From contig NZ_CP028918.1 in NCBI RefSeq assembly GCF_003060865.1, positions 2,406,001 through 2,470,000 of the forward strand: a stretch of DNA of 64,000 bases, given 5' to 3'. Within the stretch, counting starts at the first letter, position 1. Each line of letters begins with the position of its first letter. Under the pieces are notes generated by a model, which did not search any database, was not told the DNA's origin, and saw only the letters and a program-made list of their open reading frames with translations. Positions 7,902 through 15,981 of this stretch are shown one piece after another. This stretch comes from Gemmobacter aquarius. Its GTDB lineage: Bacteria > Pseudomonadota > Alphaproteobacteria > Rhodobacterales > Rhodobacteraceae. Both the position numbers and the translations under genes were made by a program.

Positions 7902-8859
7902 CTTCCAACTCCTTGATAAAATTCAATAAACTGCCCAACATCGGCATCGCCGGTGCACACCCGACACCCGAGACCACCAAAGCCGCCACCGCCGACCCTT
8001 GCCGCACCGCGACCTCGACCCCCTCGCCCCGCGCCAGCGCCGCCAGCATTCCGGCCATGAACCCGTCCCCGGAACCCAATGGTTTCAACGCCTTGACCGC
8101 GAATATTCCACAGCGGAACGAGGCCCCTCCGCAAAAAGTTTCCGACCCCGCAGCCCCCATCTTGTAGACCGCCCAAGGCAACCCCGCCGCAAAATCCCGG
8201 CCCCGCTCGACCTCTCCCGCAAGCAACCCGAACTCCTCGTCATTGCCCACCGTCAGATCACACAAAGCCACCGCCTCGCCGCAAACTGCGCGTGCCTCAG
8301 CCTCGCTTTGCCAGCTGTAGGCGCGCCAATCCACGTCCAGCACACATACCGTTCCCGCCATTCGCGCCCGCTCCAAGGCGGCGAACACCGCGTCGCGCGA
8401 CGGGCTGGCGGCAAGCGCGGTTCCCGTCACGATCAAAGCGCCAACCCCTTGGAAATCAACCGCTTCCGCCTCTGCAACCGACAGCGCGAAGTCGGCCGCA
8501 TGGTTGCGGTAAAGCACCCCCTGCAGGCCTTCGACCCGGCTTTCGGTGACGGCAAGCGACGTTCGCCGCCCGTCCCGCACCACCGAAACGTGCTTCGCGC
8601 CAATCCCGTAATCGGCAAGCTGCGCCATCACGAAGCGCCCGATGGCATCGTCTGACACAGCGCCCAGCAGATCTACCCCGGCCCCCAGACGGGCCAGCCC
8701 TGCCGCGATATTCCCCGCCGAACCGCCCAAGGCCGCCACGAACCGCTCTGCCCGCTCGACCGCCTCACCCGGCGGGTCGGCATAGAGGTCCATCCCGGCC
8801 CGCCCCAGAACGACAAACCGGTTCCGCTTCAGCCGCTTGGCAATTCGCTCGTCCAGCAT
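7882..8859 (-). CDS. iolC: 5-dehydro-2-deoxygluconokinase IolC
   Basis: PfkB-family sugar kinase that phosphorylates 2-deoxy-5-keto-gluconate. RNRFVVLGRAGMDLYADP at the N-terminus and GGSAGNIAAGLARLG are characteristic of IolC. The C-terminal PfkB signature LKPLGSGDGFMAGML carries the catalytic Asp. I chose the ATG at 8857-8859 (MLDERIAKRL, 325 aa), preceded by GGGG; an ATG at 8880 is possible. Starts further upstream would lie inside the LacI-type operator at 8900-8917 and are rejected. First gene of the minus-strand iol operon and divergent from the dehydrogenase at 8935. Confidence 0.93.
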   Translation of the reverse strand: MLDERIAKRLKRNRFVVLGRAGMDLYADPPGEAVERAERFVAALGGSAGNIAAGLARLGAGVDLLGAVSDDAIGRFVMAQLADYGIGAKHVSVVRDGRRTSLAVTESRVEGLQGVLYRNHAADFALSVAEAEAVDFQGVGALIVTGTALAASPSRDAVFAALERARMAGTVCVLDVDWRAYSWQSEAEARAVCGEAVALCDLTVGNDEEFGLLAGEVERGRDFAAGLPWAVYKMGAAGSETFCGGASFRCGIFAVKALKPLGSGDGFMAGMLAALARGEGVEVAVRQGSAVAALVVSGVGCAPAMPMLGSLLNFIKELEDAHRAP

Positions 8860-8899
8860 CGCTACCCCGTTGCCTTCCATGGCGCGGAGGATTAACCAG

Positions 8900-8917
8900 A
8901 TTGCAACCGGTTGCAAT
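8900..8917. promoter_or_regulatory. LacI-type operator in the divergent iolC / dehydrogenase promoter
   Basis: ATTGCAACCGGTTGCAAT is a perfect 18-bp palindrome with the central CG typical of LacI-family operators. It lies between the divergently transcribed iolC and Gfo/Idh/MocA genes. A near-identical palindrome stands in front of the lacI gene at 13067-13083. The pairing of operator and regulator is inferred from this match. Confidence 0.85.
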
Positions 8918-8934
8918 CATTCTCGGGGCACCCC

Positions 8935-10041
8935 ATGCGCAGCATCGGAATCGGCATTATCGGCGGTGGCTACATGGGCAAGGCCCATTCGGTCGCCATG
9001 GCCTCGGTCGGAGCGGTTTTCAACACCGCGCTCCGCCCGCGTCTCGAAATGATCGCGGCGACCACGCCGGAAAGCGCCGAGCGGTACCGCGCCGCCTACG
9101 GCTTCGCCCGCGCCACCGCGGAATGGCGAGAACTGGTTAACGACACGTTAATCGAGGCCATCGTGATCGCCTCGCCGCAGGAATTGCACCGGGAAATCGC
9201 GCTTGCCGCCTTTGCCGCAGGCAAGCCGGTGCTCTGCGAAAAGCCCCTCGGAGCCAGCCTTTCAGACGCCATCGCCATGACCGAAGCCGCTGAAAAAGCA
9301 CGTCTTCCCAACATGGTAGGCTTCAACTACATCCGCACCCCCGCCAGCCAATACGCCCGCCATCTGATCTCCAGCGGTGCCATCGGACAGGTCGTCTGGT
9401 TCCGCGGCGAACATACCGAAGACTTCGACGCCGATGCCACCAAACCCGCCGCATGGCGCAACCAAGGCATGGCCAACGGCACCATGGGCGACCTCGCCCC
9501 TCACATGATCAACGCGGCCCTCGCCCTGATCGGCCCGATCGCGACCCTCGTTTCCGACATCGACACCGTCCATAAAACGCGGCCATCGGTCGACGGCCCC
9601 GTGACCGTCACCAACGACGATCAGGCGCAATTCCTGTGCCGTTTTGCCAATGGCGCGATGGGGCACCTGTCGTTCAGCCGTATCGCGACAGGCCGCAAGA
9701 TGGGCTATGCCTATGAAATCACGGGAACAACCGGCGCGATACGCTTCGACCAGGAAGACCAGAACGCGCTCTGGCTCTACAAATCCGAAGGCCCCGCGGC
9801 CGAACGGGGTTTTCGCAAGATCCTGACCGGACCTGACCACCCCGATTACCTGCCCTTCTGCCAAGGCCCCGGCCATGGCACCGGCTACCAGGACCAGATC
9901 ATCATCGAGGCCCGCGATTTCCTGACCGCCATCGAAACCGGCAAACCCGTCTGGCCGACATTCCGCGACGGTCTCGCCGTGATGCAGGTGATCGATGCCG
10001 CCCACCGTTCACATGCTTCAAAACAATGGGTAACCCTATGA
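8935..10041 (+). CDS. Gfo/Idh/MocA-family sugar or inositol dehydrogenase
   Basis: NAD(P)-dependent oxidoreductase, 368 aa. The N-terminal Rossmann domain shows IGIGIIGGGYMGKAHS (dinucleotide binding) and the EKP motif in VLCEKPLG (Lys contacts substrate). The C-terminal domain contains GDLAPHMINAALAL, with the catalytic-type His. I chose the ATG at 8935 because an earlier in-frame TTG lies inside the operator. It is the first gene of a three-gene plus-strand operon beside iolBC, so a scyllo- or myo-inositol-type or related polyol substrate is likely but unproven. Its stop overlaps the next start as ATGA. Confidence 0.85.
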   Translation: MRSIGIGIIGGGYMGKAHSVAMASVGAVFNTALRPRLEMIAATTPESAERYRAAYGFARATAEWRELVNDTLIEAIVIASPQELHREIALAAFAAGKPVLCEKPLGASLSDAIAMTEAAEKARLPNMVGFNYIRTPASQYARHLISSGAIGQVVWFRGEHTEDFDADATKPAAWRNQGMANGTMGDLAPHMINAALALIGPIATLVSDIDTVHKTRPSVDGPVTVTNDDQAQFLCRFANGAMGHLSFSRIATGRKMGYAYEITGTTGAIRFDQEDQNALWLYKSEGPAAERGFRKILTGPDHPDYLPFCQGPGHGTGYQDQIIIEARDFLTAIETGKPVWPTFRDGLAVMQVIDAAHRSHASKQWVTL

Positions 10042-10922
10042 TCCAGATCGGAAACGCCCCCTGCTCATGGGGTGTCGAATTCGCCGACGACCCGCGCAAT
10101 CCCTCGTGGCAGCAAGTCCTCTCGGATTGCGCCGCCGCGGGCTACAAGGGCATCGAACTCGGCCCCATCGGCTTCATGCCCGAAGACCCCGCCACCCTTG
10201 CCGACGGGCTTGCCCGACACGACCTTACCCTGATCGGCGGCGTCGTCTTCCGCCCTTTCCACGACCCCGCCAAATGGCCCGAGGTGCAAGACGCCGCCCG
10301 CCGCACCTGCGCCTCGCTCACCGCGCACGGGGCCAAACACCTCGTGCTGATCGATAGCATCGCCCCCGCCCGCGCCCCGACCGCAGGGCGCGCCGCCGAG
10401 GCCGTGCAGATGGACAAGGCCGAACGGACCGCCTTTGCCGACCGCTTCCGCGAGATCGCCAAGATGGGCACCGACCACGGGCTGACCGTCGGCATCCATG
10501 CCCATGCCGCGGGCTTCATGGATTTCGAACCCGAACTCGAACGCCTGCTTGACGAGATTGACGAAGCCTTGCTGAAAATCTGCTTCGACACCGGCCACCA
10601 TTCCTATGCCGGTTTCGACCCCGTGGCCTTCATGCGCCGCCACATCGGGCGCATTTCCTACATGCACTTCAAAGACATAGACCCAGCGGTCAAAGCCAGC
10701 GCCATCGCAAACCGCACCGGCTTTTACGACGCCTGCGGTCAGGGCATCTTTTGCAACCTGGGCCAGGGCGACGTCGATTTCCCCGCCGTGCGCCAAACCC
10801 TGCTTGACGCAGGGTATCAGGGATGGTGCACCGTCGAACAAGATTGCGATCCCGCTGGCACCACATCGCCCGTCGATGACGCCCGCGCAAACCGCGAATA
10901 CCTCGCCTCCATCGGCTTCTGA
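10038..10922 (+). CDS. TIM-barrel sugar isomerase/epimerase, inosose dehydratase-like (IolE-related)
   Basis: AP-endonuclease-2-fold TIM-barrel protein, 294 aa. It begins MIQIGNAPCSWGVEF and has GYKGIELGPIGFMP early in the barrel. Metal-ligand type residues appear in GIHAHAAGFMD, CFDTGHHSYAG, YMHFKDID and WCTVEQDCD. IolE (2-keto-myo-inositol dehydratase) and the related IolI/Hyi epimerases share this fold. Placement between two Gfo/Idh/MocA dehydrogenases next to iolBC suggests a dehydratase or epimerase acting on an oxidised cyclitol. The start at 10038 uses the ATGA overlap with the preceding gene; an in-frame ATG at 10026 is less likely. Confidence 0.8.
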   Translation: MIQIGNAPCSWGVEFADDPRNPSWQQVLSDCAAAGYKGIELGPIGFMPEDPATLADGLARHDLTLIGGVVFRPFHDPAKWPEVQDAARRTCASLTAHGAKHLVLIDSIAPARAPTAGRAAEAVQMDKAERTAFADRFREIAKMGTDHGLTVGIHAHAAGFMDFEPELERLLDEIDEALLKICFDTGHHSYAGFDPVAFMRRHIGRISYMHFKDIDPAVKASAIANRTGFYDACGQGIFCNLGQGDVDFPAVRQTLLDAGYQGWCTVEQDCDPAGTTSPVDDARANREYLASIGF

Positions 10923-10934
10923 AAGGACAAGAAC

Positions 10935-12089
10935 ATGCGCCTCAACTGGGGAATGATCGGCGGGGGTGAGGGCAGCCAGATCGGCCCGGCCCACCGCATC
11001 GCAGCCGGAATGGACGGGCTTTTTACCTTTGCCGCAGGTGCGCTTGACGCCGATCCCGCGCGCGGGAAAGACTTCGCCCAACGCCTCGGCGTCAGCGCCG
11101 ACCGCGCCTATGGCAATTGGCAGGACATGCTCGAGGGCGAAAGAAACCGCCCCGACCGCATCGAACTCGTCACCGTCGCAACCCCGAACGCCACACACTA
11201 CCCCATCGCCAAGGCGTTCCTGCAGGCCGGTTTCCACGTCCTCGTCGAAAAGCCGATGACCGTCACGGTCGAAGACGCCGAAGACCTCGTCCGCACCGCC
11301 AAAGCGGCCAACCGTATCTGCGCGGTGAACTACGGCTACACCGGCTATGCCCTTGTGCGGCATATGAAAGCCATGGTCGCACGTGGCGATATCGGCAAGG
11401 TCCGCCTTGTCGTAGCAGAATTCGCCCACGGCCACCACGCCGACGCCGCCGATGCCGACAACCCGCGTGTGCGCTGGCGTTATGACCCGGCGCAAGCCGG
11501 CGTTTCCGCGCAATTCGCCGATTGCGGGATCCACGCCCTGCACATGGCCAGCTTCGTCATCGGACAAGAAGCCGACAAACTCCAGGCAGACTTCGCATCC
11601 TGCCTGCCGGTCCGCACGCTGGAAGACGACGCCATGGTCAACTTGCGTTTCTCGGGCGGCACCGTGGGGCGGCTTTGGACCTCGTCGGTCGCCATCGGTC
11701 GCCAGCACGGGCTGACGCTTCAGGTCTTTGGCGAAACCGGCGGCCTCCGCTGGGCGCAGGAACAACCCAACCAGCTCCACTACATGCCGCTCGGCAAACG
11801 CCTGCAGATCATCGAACGCGGCGAAGGCAATCTCTCACCCGAAGCCGACCGCGCCTCCCGCGTCACTGTGGGCCACGCCGAAGGGATGCCCGAAGCTTTT
11901 GCCAACATCTACCGTGACTTGGCCGACACCATCACCGCGCAGAACGCAGGCAAGACCCCCGATCCGGCCGCCAACCTGTTCCCGAAAGCCGAAGACGGCC
12001 TGCGCTCCATTGCAGCAATCCACGCCGCCGTCACATCGGCAGCGGCGGGCGGCGCATGGACCGACGCCCGCCCCCCGATGTTCCGCTAA
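10935..12089 (+). CDS. Second Gfo/Idh/MocA-family dehydrogenase
   Basis: 384-aa NAD(P)-dependent oxidoreductase of the same superfamily as the gene at 8935 but only distantly similar to it. Visible elements are MIGGGEGSQIGPAHR (nucleotide binding), VTVATPNATHYPIA, VLVEKPMTV (EKP motif) and QFADCGIHALHMASFVIG (catalytic region). The GEGSQIG start and the FRFSGG-like tail region resemble dehydrogenases from cyclitol or sugar-acid operons. It follows the IolE-like gene after 12 bp, with AAGGAC ahead of its ATG, and ends with a 4-bp convergent overlap with lacI. Confidence 0.85.
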   Translation: MRLNWGMIGGGEGSQIGPAHRIAAGMDGLFTFAAGALDADPARGKDFAQRLGVSADRAYGNWQDMLEGERNRPDRIELVTVATPNATHYPIAKAFLQAGFHVLVEKPMTVTVEDAEDLVRTAKAANRICAVNYGYTGYALVRHMKAMVARGDIGKVRLVVAEFAHGHHADAADADNPRVRWRYDPAQAGVSAQFADCGIHALHMASFVIGQEADKLQADFASCLPVRTLEDDAMVNLRFSGGTVGRLWTSSVAIGRQHGLTLQVFGETGGLRWAQEQPNQLHYMPLGKRLQIIERGEGNLSPEADRASRVTVGHAEGMPEAFANIYRDLADTITAQNAGKTPDPAANLFPKAEDGLRSIAAIHAAVTSAAAGGAWTDARPPMFR

Positions 12090-13056
12090 GGGCGCAGCGT
12101 GCCGCGCTCGACCAGAGCGCAGGGATAAACCCGCACCTCCGGCGCCTTGTCGGGGGTGCGCAACACCTGACCAAGCATCTCCAAAGCTCCGGCCACGATC
12201 TCGGCAAAAGGCTGGCGGATCGTGGTCAGCCCAAAGCAATCCCACCCCGCCATTGTCATGTCGTTCAACCCGATCAAGCCCACATCATCAGGCACCCGCA
12301 GCCCCGCCCCTGCACCGCAGTCAGCGCACCGATCGACAGCACATCGTCACCGCAGAAATAGGCGTCCGCCAGATCGCCCAACTCGGCCCGCATCGCATCG
12401 CGCCCGGCCTCGAAGCTGTAGGCGGCGGCAAAGCGATGTCGCACATCGCCCGCCACGTCACGAAACCCGGCAAAACGGTCCACCGTAGTCGTCGCCCCCT
12501 CGGGTCCGCCCAGAAATCCCAACCGCCGATAGCCCCGCGCCAAAAGCGTGCTGGCGGCAAGCCGCCCTGCCGCCACGTTGTCTATGGCGGCAACGTCCAC
12601 TCCCGACTCTCCCGCCACACGCCCGAAGGCCAGCACCGTTGGCAAACCCGCCTCGCGGAACGCACGGGAGAATGCGGTCGGCAGGGTCGACGACGCTACG
12701 ATCACCCCATCTACCGAATACTGCCGCAGCAACCCGACCGACCGCGCCGGATCGACCTCATCCGTCAGGTTCACCAAAAGGGGCCGCATCCCCCGTTCTT
12801 GCAGCCCGCGCGTGAACAGATCGAAGATTTCAAGGAATGCCGGGTTGCGAAAGTTGTTCGAAACCAGCCCGATCAACCCTGTCGTCCGCGTCGTCAGGCT
12901 GCGCGCCAAAAGGTTCGGCCGGTAGCCCAACGCCTCGGCCGCCAGCATTACCTTTGCCCGCGTCGCAGGAGCAACCGACGCGCCTTCGGTAAAGGCCCGA
13001 GACACCGCCGAGCGCGACACGCCCGCTTGTTCGGCCACGTCTTTCAGCGATACCAT
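12086..13056 (-). pseudogene. LacI-family repressor with a one-base frameshift
   Basis: The first frame (13056 down to 12274) gives a typical LacI N-terminus: helix-turn-helix MVSLKDVAEQAGVSRSAVSR, hinge region RPNLLARSLTTRTTGLIGLV and a periplasmic-binding-type core ending DAYFCGDDVLSIGALTAVQGRG. It then runs into CGCLMMWA and a stop. The rest of the family's C-terminus (LRVPDDVGLIGLNDMTMAGWDCFGL...) continues in the next frame to a TAG at 12086. One extra base in the C-run at about 12302-12310 would restore a 323-aa protein. A copy of its presumed operator lies 11 bp upstream of its ATG. It is either a consensus error or a very recent loss of the repressor. Confidence 0.85.
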
Positions 13057-13066
13057 AACCCTGTCC

Positions 13067-13083
13067 TTGCAACCGCTTGCAAA
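13067..13083. promoter_or_regulatory. LacI-type operator upstream of lacI
   Basis: TTGCAACCGCTTGCAAA is an imperfect palindrome matching the perfect operator at 8900-8917 at all but a few positions. It lies 11 bp upstream of the LacI start codon, as expected for autorepression. Confidence 0.78.
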
Positions 13084-13232
13084 TTCATGCAGCGGGTTTA
13101 CTGTTATTTCCAGTGCTTGATGATTCAGCCCTTGTTTCGCAAGGAAATTTTATTCCCGCACGAAGCGAAACGCAGGGAACCGATGCCCACGGTCAGCGTT
13201 TTCCTGACATCCTCAGCCCAAAGGAGCGCATC

Positions 13233-13628
13233 TTGCCGCCTGCCCGCATACTGATCGTCGAAGATGAATTCCTGATCGCTCTGACGACCGAAGCCGAGCT
13301 TGTCGATGCAGGATTCATCGTCGTAGGCAAGGCAGCAAATTACGAAAAAGCCTTGGAGATCGCGCGCACTACCCGTCCGGATCTGGCGCTGATGGATGTC
13401 CGTCTCGGGGCGGGGCGCGACGGGATCGAGGCTGCCATAGCCCTCAGGGCGGAACTGGATTTACCGGCCATAATCGCAACTGGAAGCATGGATGATGAAA
13501 ACCGCCGCCGGGCAATACCTGCGGCCCCTCTCGCCTGGCTGCCCAAACCTTATACCGGCGAAGAACTGGTGGTCACAGTGACCCAAGCTTTGGACGCGCT
13601 TCACCCCGTCGTCCTCGATCCTTTGTGA
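13233..13628 (+). CDS. Single-domain response regulator (receiver only)
   Basis: A lone CheY-type receiver of about 131 aa: ARILIVEDEFLIALTTEAEL (acidic pair), phosphoacceptor Asp in LALMDVRLG, a Thr/Ser position in IIATGSMD, and the conserved Lys of WLPKPYTGEEL. I start at TTG 13233, six bases after AAGGAG at 13221-13226; the longer open frame upstream has no homologous character. It has no output domain, so it probably acts by protein contact or in a phosphorelay. No kinase is adjacent; the closest is the hybrid kinase about 3 kb downstream, across the insertion sequence. Confidence 0.8.
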   Translation: MPPARILIVEDEFLIALTTEAELVDAGFIVVGKAANYEKALEIARTTRPDLALMDVRLGAGRDGIEAAIALRAELDLPAIIATGSMDDENRRRAIPAAPLAWLPKPYTGEELVVTVTQALDALHPVVLDPL

Positions 13629-13699
13629 CCGGGGCCAACTAAGCAGGCAGGAACCTCTCTGCTGCGCCAGCGTTGCCCCTTACCCAAAAGGAGGCCGCT

Positions 13700-13942
13700 A
13701 TGGAAATGATCGTTGCACTTATCGTGTTCGGAGCGCTGCTGGCGATTGCGCTTTTCGGACTCGCCATCTCGAACCGTCAGGCACGGCTGAACAACGCTTC
13801 GCGCAATGCAGGCGGAAACACGGTTCATCCACACGACCAGCGACTGGCACACGACCAGCGACTGGCCCACGACCAGCGACTGGCGCACGACCAGCGGCCG
13901 GGTCAAGTGGCCCCCGCAGCGCGCATCCGCGAAACCCTCTGA
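13700..13942 (+). CDS. Small single-pass membrane protein with HDQRLA repeats
   Basis: 80-aa protein starting at ATG 13700 behind a strong AAAAGGAGG site. Residues 2-26 (MIVALIVFGALLAIALFGLAIS) form one hydrophobic helix. A hydrophilic tail follows with four copies of HDQRLA (the last one degenerate), encoded by 18-bp tandem repeats. I recognise no family. Strong ribosome binding and a clean membrane helix favour a real gene. The repeat tail has the look of recent slippage and could vary in number between strains. Confidence 0.6.
   Translation: MEMIVALIVFGALLAIALFGLAISNRQARLNNASRNAGGNTVHPHDQRLAHDQRLAHDQRLAHDQRPGQVAPAARIRETL
13832..13903 (+). repeat. 18-bp tandem repeat, four units, inside the small membrane protein gene
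   Basis: Four consecutive 18-bp units of the form CACGACCAGCGACTGGCN, the last diverging at its 3' half. Each unit encodes His-Asp-Gln-Arg-Leu-Ala, so unit loss or gain keeps the reading frame. Confidence 0.9.
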
Positions 13943-13978
13943 AGCCAGATATCGATCACGATCATACGGCACCGCGCC

Positions 13979-14209
13979 TCAGGCGCGGTCGACCGTAACC
14001 TTACCCGTCGCGAAATCCACAAGGACCCCGAGACGCGACAACTCCTCGTTCATTGCCAGCGTCGCAGCACGCGCGGCCAACAGGCGGGCATGTCCGCAAA
14101 GCACGCTCTGCTCGAAATAATGTCCGATATCGCGCGAACGGTCCCGCTCGCGTGCGTCAGGCTTTTCACCCGTCGTCACCGTGAAAAGATCGCGCGATTC
14201 AAACGACAT
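13979..14209 (-). CDS. Hypothetical small protein
   Basis: 76 aa from ATG 14207-14209 (MSFESRDLFTVTTGEK), preceded by CCGGAGACGGC with a usable GGAG. It contains a likely amphipathic helix (HYFEQSVLCGHARLLAARAATLAMNEELSRL) and ends LVDFATGKVTVDRA. I recognise no family. Its upstream region is cut short by the left end of the IS1380 element about 85 bp away, so its native promoter may have been displaced. Confidence 0.5.
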   Translation of the reverse strand: MSFESRDLFTVTTGEKPDARERDRSRDIGHYFEQSVLCGHARLLAARAATLAMNEELSRLGVLVDFATGKVTVDRA

Positions 14210-14295
14210 GCCGTCTCCGGAAGCAAACAGCGGCCCCTGCCGCACGCGATGCCATGCGCCCAACCCTGTGTGGGGTCAACAATATCCGCTCCCCA

Positions 14296-15981
14296 CCTTT
14301 GGACCTGCATTCCCCAAGTGGCGTGTCGTTTGAGGTGAAGATCGCCTGTATCCGAGCGCTAGACAAGGATTTTCTGCCGCAAGCGGCACCTGCGGTCGCG
14401 CAGACTGCTGGATCTGGACGGATCAGACCGCGAAGCCGCTGTTTCCTTGCCCAGGGGCGGCGTTTTTCAGCGCAGCGGACAGATCTGTCCAGCCGCTTTC
14501 GTTCAGTTTGAGCGTGGATCGCGATCATGCGCATAGCGGTGGCGCTCGCAATCGGCGGATAGCGGCGAGGATGGCGCGTACCATCGTGCCGGTGACAGCG
14601 ACCTCGGCCAGCTGGAAGGTGATGGTGCGGGCGTGACGGACCACACGTGCCCCGATCTTGATCAGCTTCAGTTGCAGGCTGGTCAACGACCAGTCGGCCA
14701 TGGCCTCGGGCAGCTCGATGCAGTGCAAGAAGGTGGCCAGGTTGTACGCCAGGGCGTGCAGTTGCAGCCGCACCTCATTGTCGCGGAACTTCCGGCACGA
14801 CAGCCGCGTCCAGCGAAAGGCGTATTTGCCCTCTTTGATGTGCTGCTCGGCGGTGCCGCGCTGGTTGTAGAACCGCACCACCCAGTCCGGCTCCATCGGC
14901 AGGTTGGTGACGATGAAGCCGACACGCGGGAACAGTTCGCCCGGATGCCATTCGATCTTGGCGATCACCCGGCGTTCCTTGTCCCAGGACGCCGCCTGAT
15001 ACTCGAATTCCTCGAAGAACCGCTTGACCTTGGTCAGTGACGGCCGCCCGACAGGGCGCGTTAGCCGATGCGCGATCTTGTCCTTGAGGACCGCGTTTGC
15101 GGGCAGCCGGATGGCGTAGAAGAACCGCGCTTCTTCCAATCGCTCATAGATCGCCGGGATCGCGTAGGCAGCATCGGCCCGGAAGAACCTGCCACCAAGG
15201 TCGCGCTCCGCGTAGCGCGCAATGACGGGGTCGAGAACATCACGCCAGCCATCGGCGCTGTGGACGTTGCCATGGCGCAGGGCGCAGCGTTCCAGCATCC
15301 CGAACTGGTTGAACAGAAAGTTGGGGTGATAGCAGCTACAGTCGAAATGGCCATTCCAGGCGGACCCTTCCTGGTCGCCATGGGTCGGGCTGACCGAGCT
15401 GTCCATGTCCAGAACGATGTACTTCAGCCCGTTACGGTCATGGAACCGGTCGATCCATTGCCCGTTCAGGTCGGCCAGCGCGGCACGGTTCCCGGCCAGA
15501 GCCAGCGTCTCGGTCTCGAACCGTCCCATCTGCGATGCCGAGGCCGCTTGTGCATCGACCGCTCTGCCGCCGACAACTTGGCGCATGACCGGATCGCAGG
15601 CGAGACGGTTGGCGTCGTTGACATCCTCGTATCCGGCCAGCCGCCCAAAGACTGATTGCCGGAACAGGCCGTCGAGCCGATGGACCGTGTTCTTGCCAGA
15701 GCGAGTATCGCGCAGCGCCGCTGACGCCAAATCGGACAACCCGAGCGCGTCATCAAGCTCGCGCATCACCAGAAGGCCGCCGTCGGAACTGAGCTGCGTG
15801 CCGCGAAATTCCAGCCGCACGCGAGGGTCGAAATCCACCCGATCTGCCCGTTGCAAGCCCGCACCCTCTGGGTGATCCATGAAACGCGCCCCTCGCAGCC
15901 TTCAACACCATGTTTTATATAGGAAATATAATGGTCAGGACAGCGAAATCAGCGCCTTACTTGGGAAATGTGGGTTGGAGG
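14296..15981 (-). mobile_element. IS1380-family insertion sequence
   Basis: About 1.69 kb with one transposase gene. Imperfect terminal inverted repeats are visible: left CCTTTGGACCTGCATTCCCC-AAGT (14296-14319), and the right end read inward as CCTCCAACCCACATTTCCC-AAGT (15981-15959), agreeing at about 14 of the inner 17 positions. Total length and CC termini fit the family. No convincing 4-5 bp target duplication is present (CCCA on the left, CGAT on the right). The exact ends are therefore tentative, or the copy has been rearranged since insertion. Confidence 0.72.
14525..15880 (-). CDS. IS1380-family transposase
   Basis: 451-aa DDE transposase. Family landmarks are the N-terminal FRGTQLSSDGGLLVMRELDDALGL, IVLDMDSSVSPTHGDQEGSAWN with the first catalytic Asp, FFRADAAYAIPAIYERLEE with the second Asp, and FYNQRGTAEQHIKEGKYAF with the catalytic Glu, followed by LQLHALAYNLATFLH. 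The reading frame is full length and uninterrupted, so the enzyme could be active. It occupies most of the element. About 200 bp of non-coding element sequence lies between its stop and the left terminal repeat. Confidence 0.93.
   Translation of the reverse strand: MDHPEGAGLQRADRVDFDPRVRLEFRGTQLSSDGGLLVMRELDDALGLSDLASAALRDTRSGKNTVHRLDGLFRQSVFGRLAGYEDVNDANRLACDPVMRQVVGGRAVDAQAASASQMGRFETETLALAGNRAALADLNGQWIDRFHDRNGLKYIVLDMDSSVSPTHGDQEGSAWNGHFDCSCYHPNFLFNQFGMLERCALRHGNVHSADGWRDVLDPVIARYAERDLGGRFFRADAAYAIPAIYERLEEARFFYAIRLPANAVLKDKIAHRLTRPVGRPSLTKVKRFFEEFEYQAASWDKERRVIAKIEWHPGELFPRVGFIVTNLPMEPDWVVRFYNQRGTAEQHIKEGKYAFRWTRLSCRKFRDNEVRLQLHALAYNLATFLHCIELPEAMADWSLTSLQLKLIKIGARVVRHARTITFQLAEVAVTGTMVRAILAAIRRLRAPPLCA

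Noticed and set aside
8911..8934. Earlier TTG start for the dehydrogenase at 8935
   Set aside because: It lies inside the LacI-type palindrome and has no ribosome site; the family motif begins right after the ATG at 8935.
10065..11780. 571-codon minus-strand open frame opposite the IolE-like and dehydrogenase genes
   Set aside because: Gly/Val/Asp-rich antisense translation with no domain character; it spans two real genes on the other strand.
12274..13056. Treating the 260-residue LacI frame as a complete natural protein
   Set aside because: Its last residues are unrelated to the family, while the missing C-terminus continues at once in the next frame.
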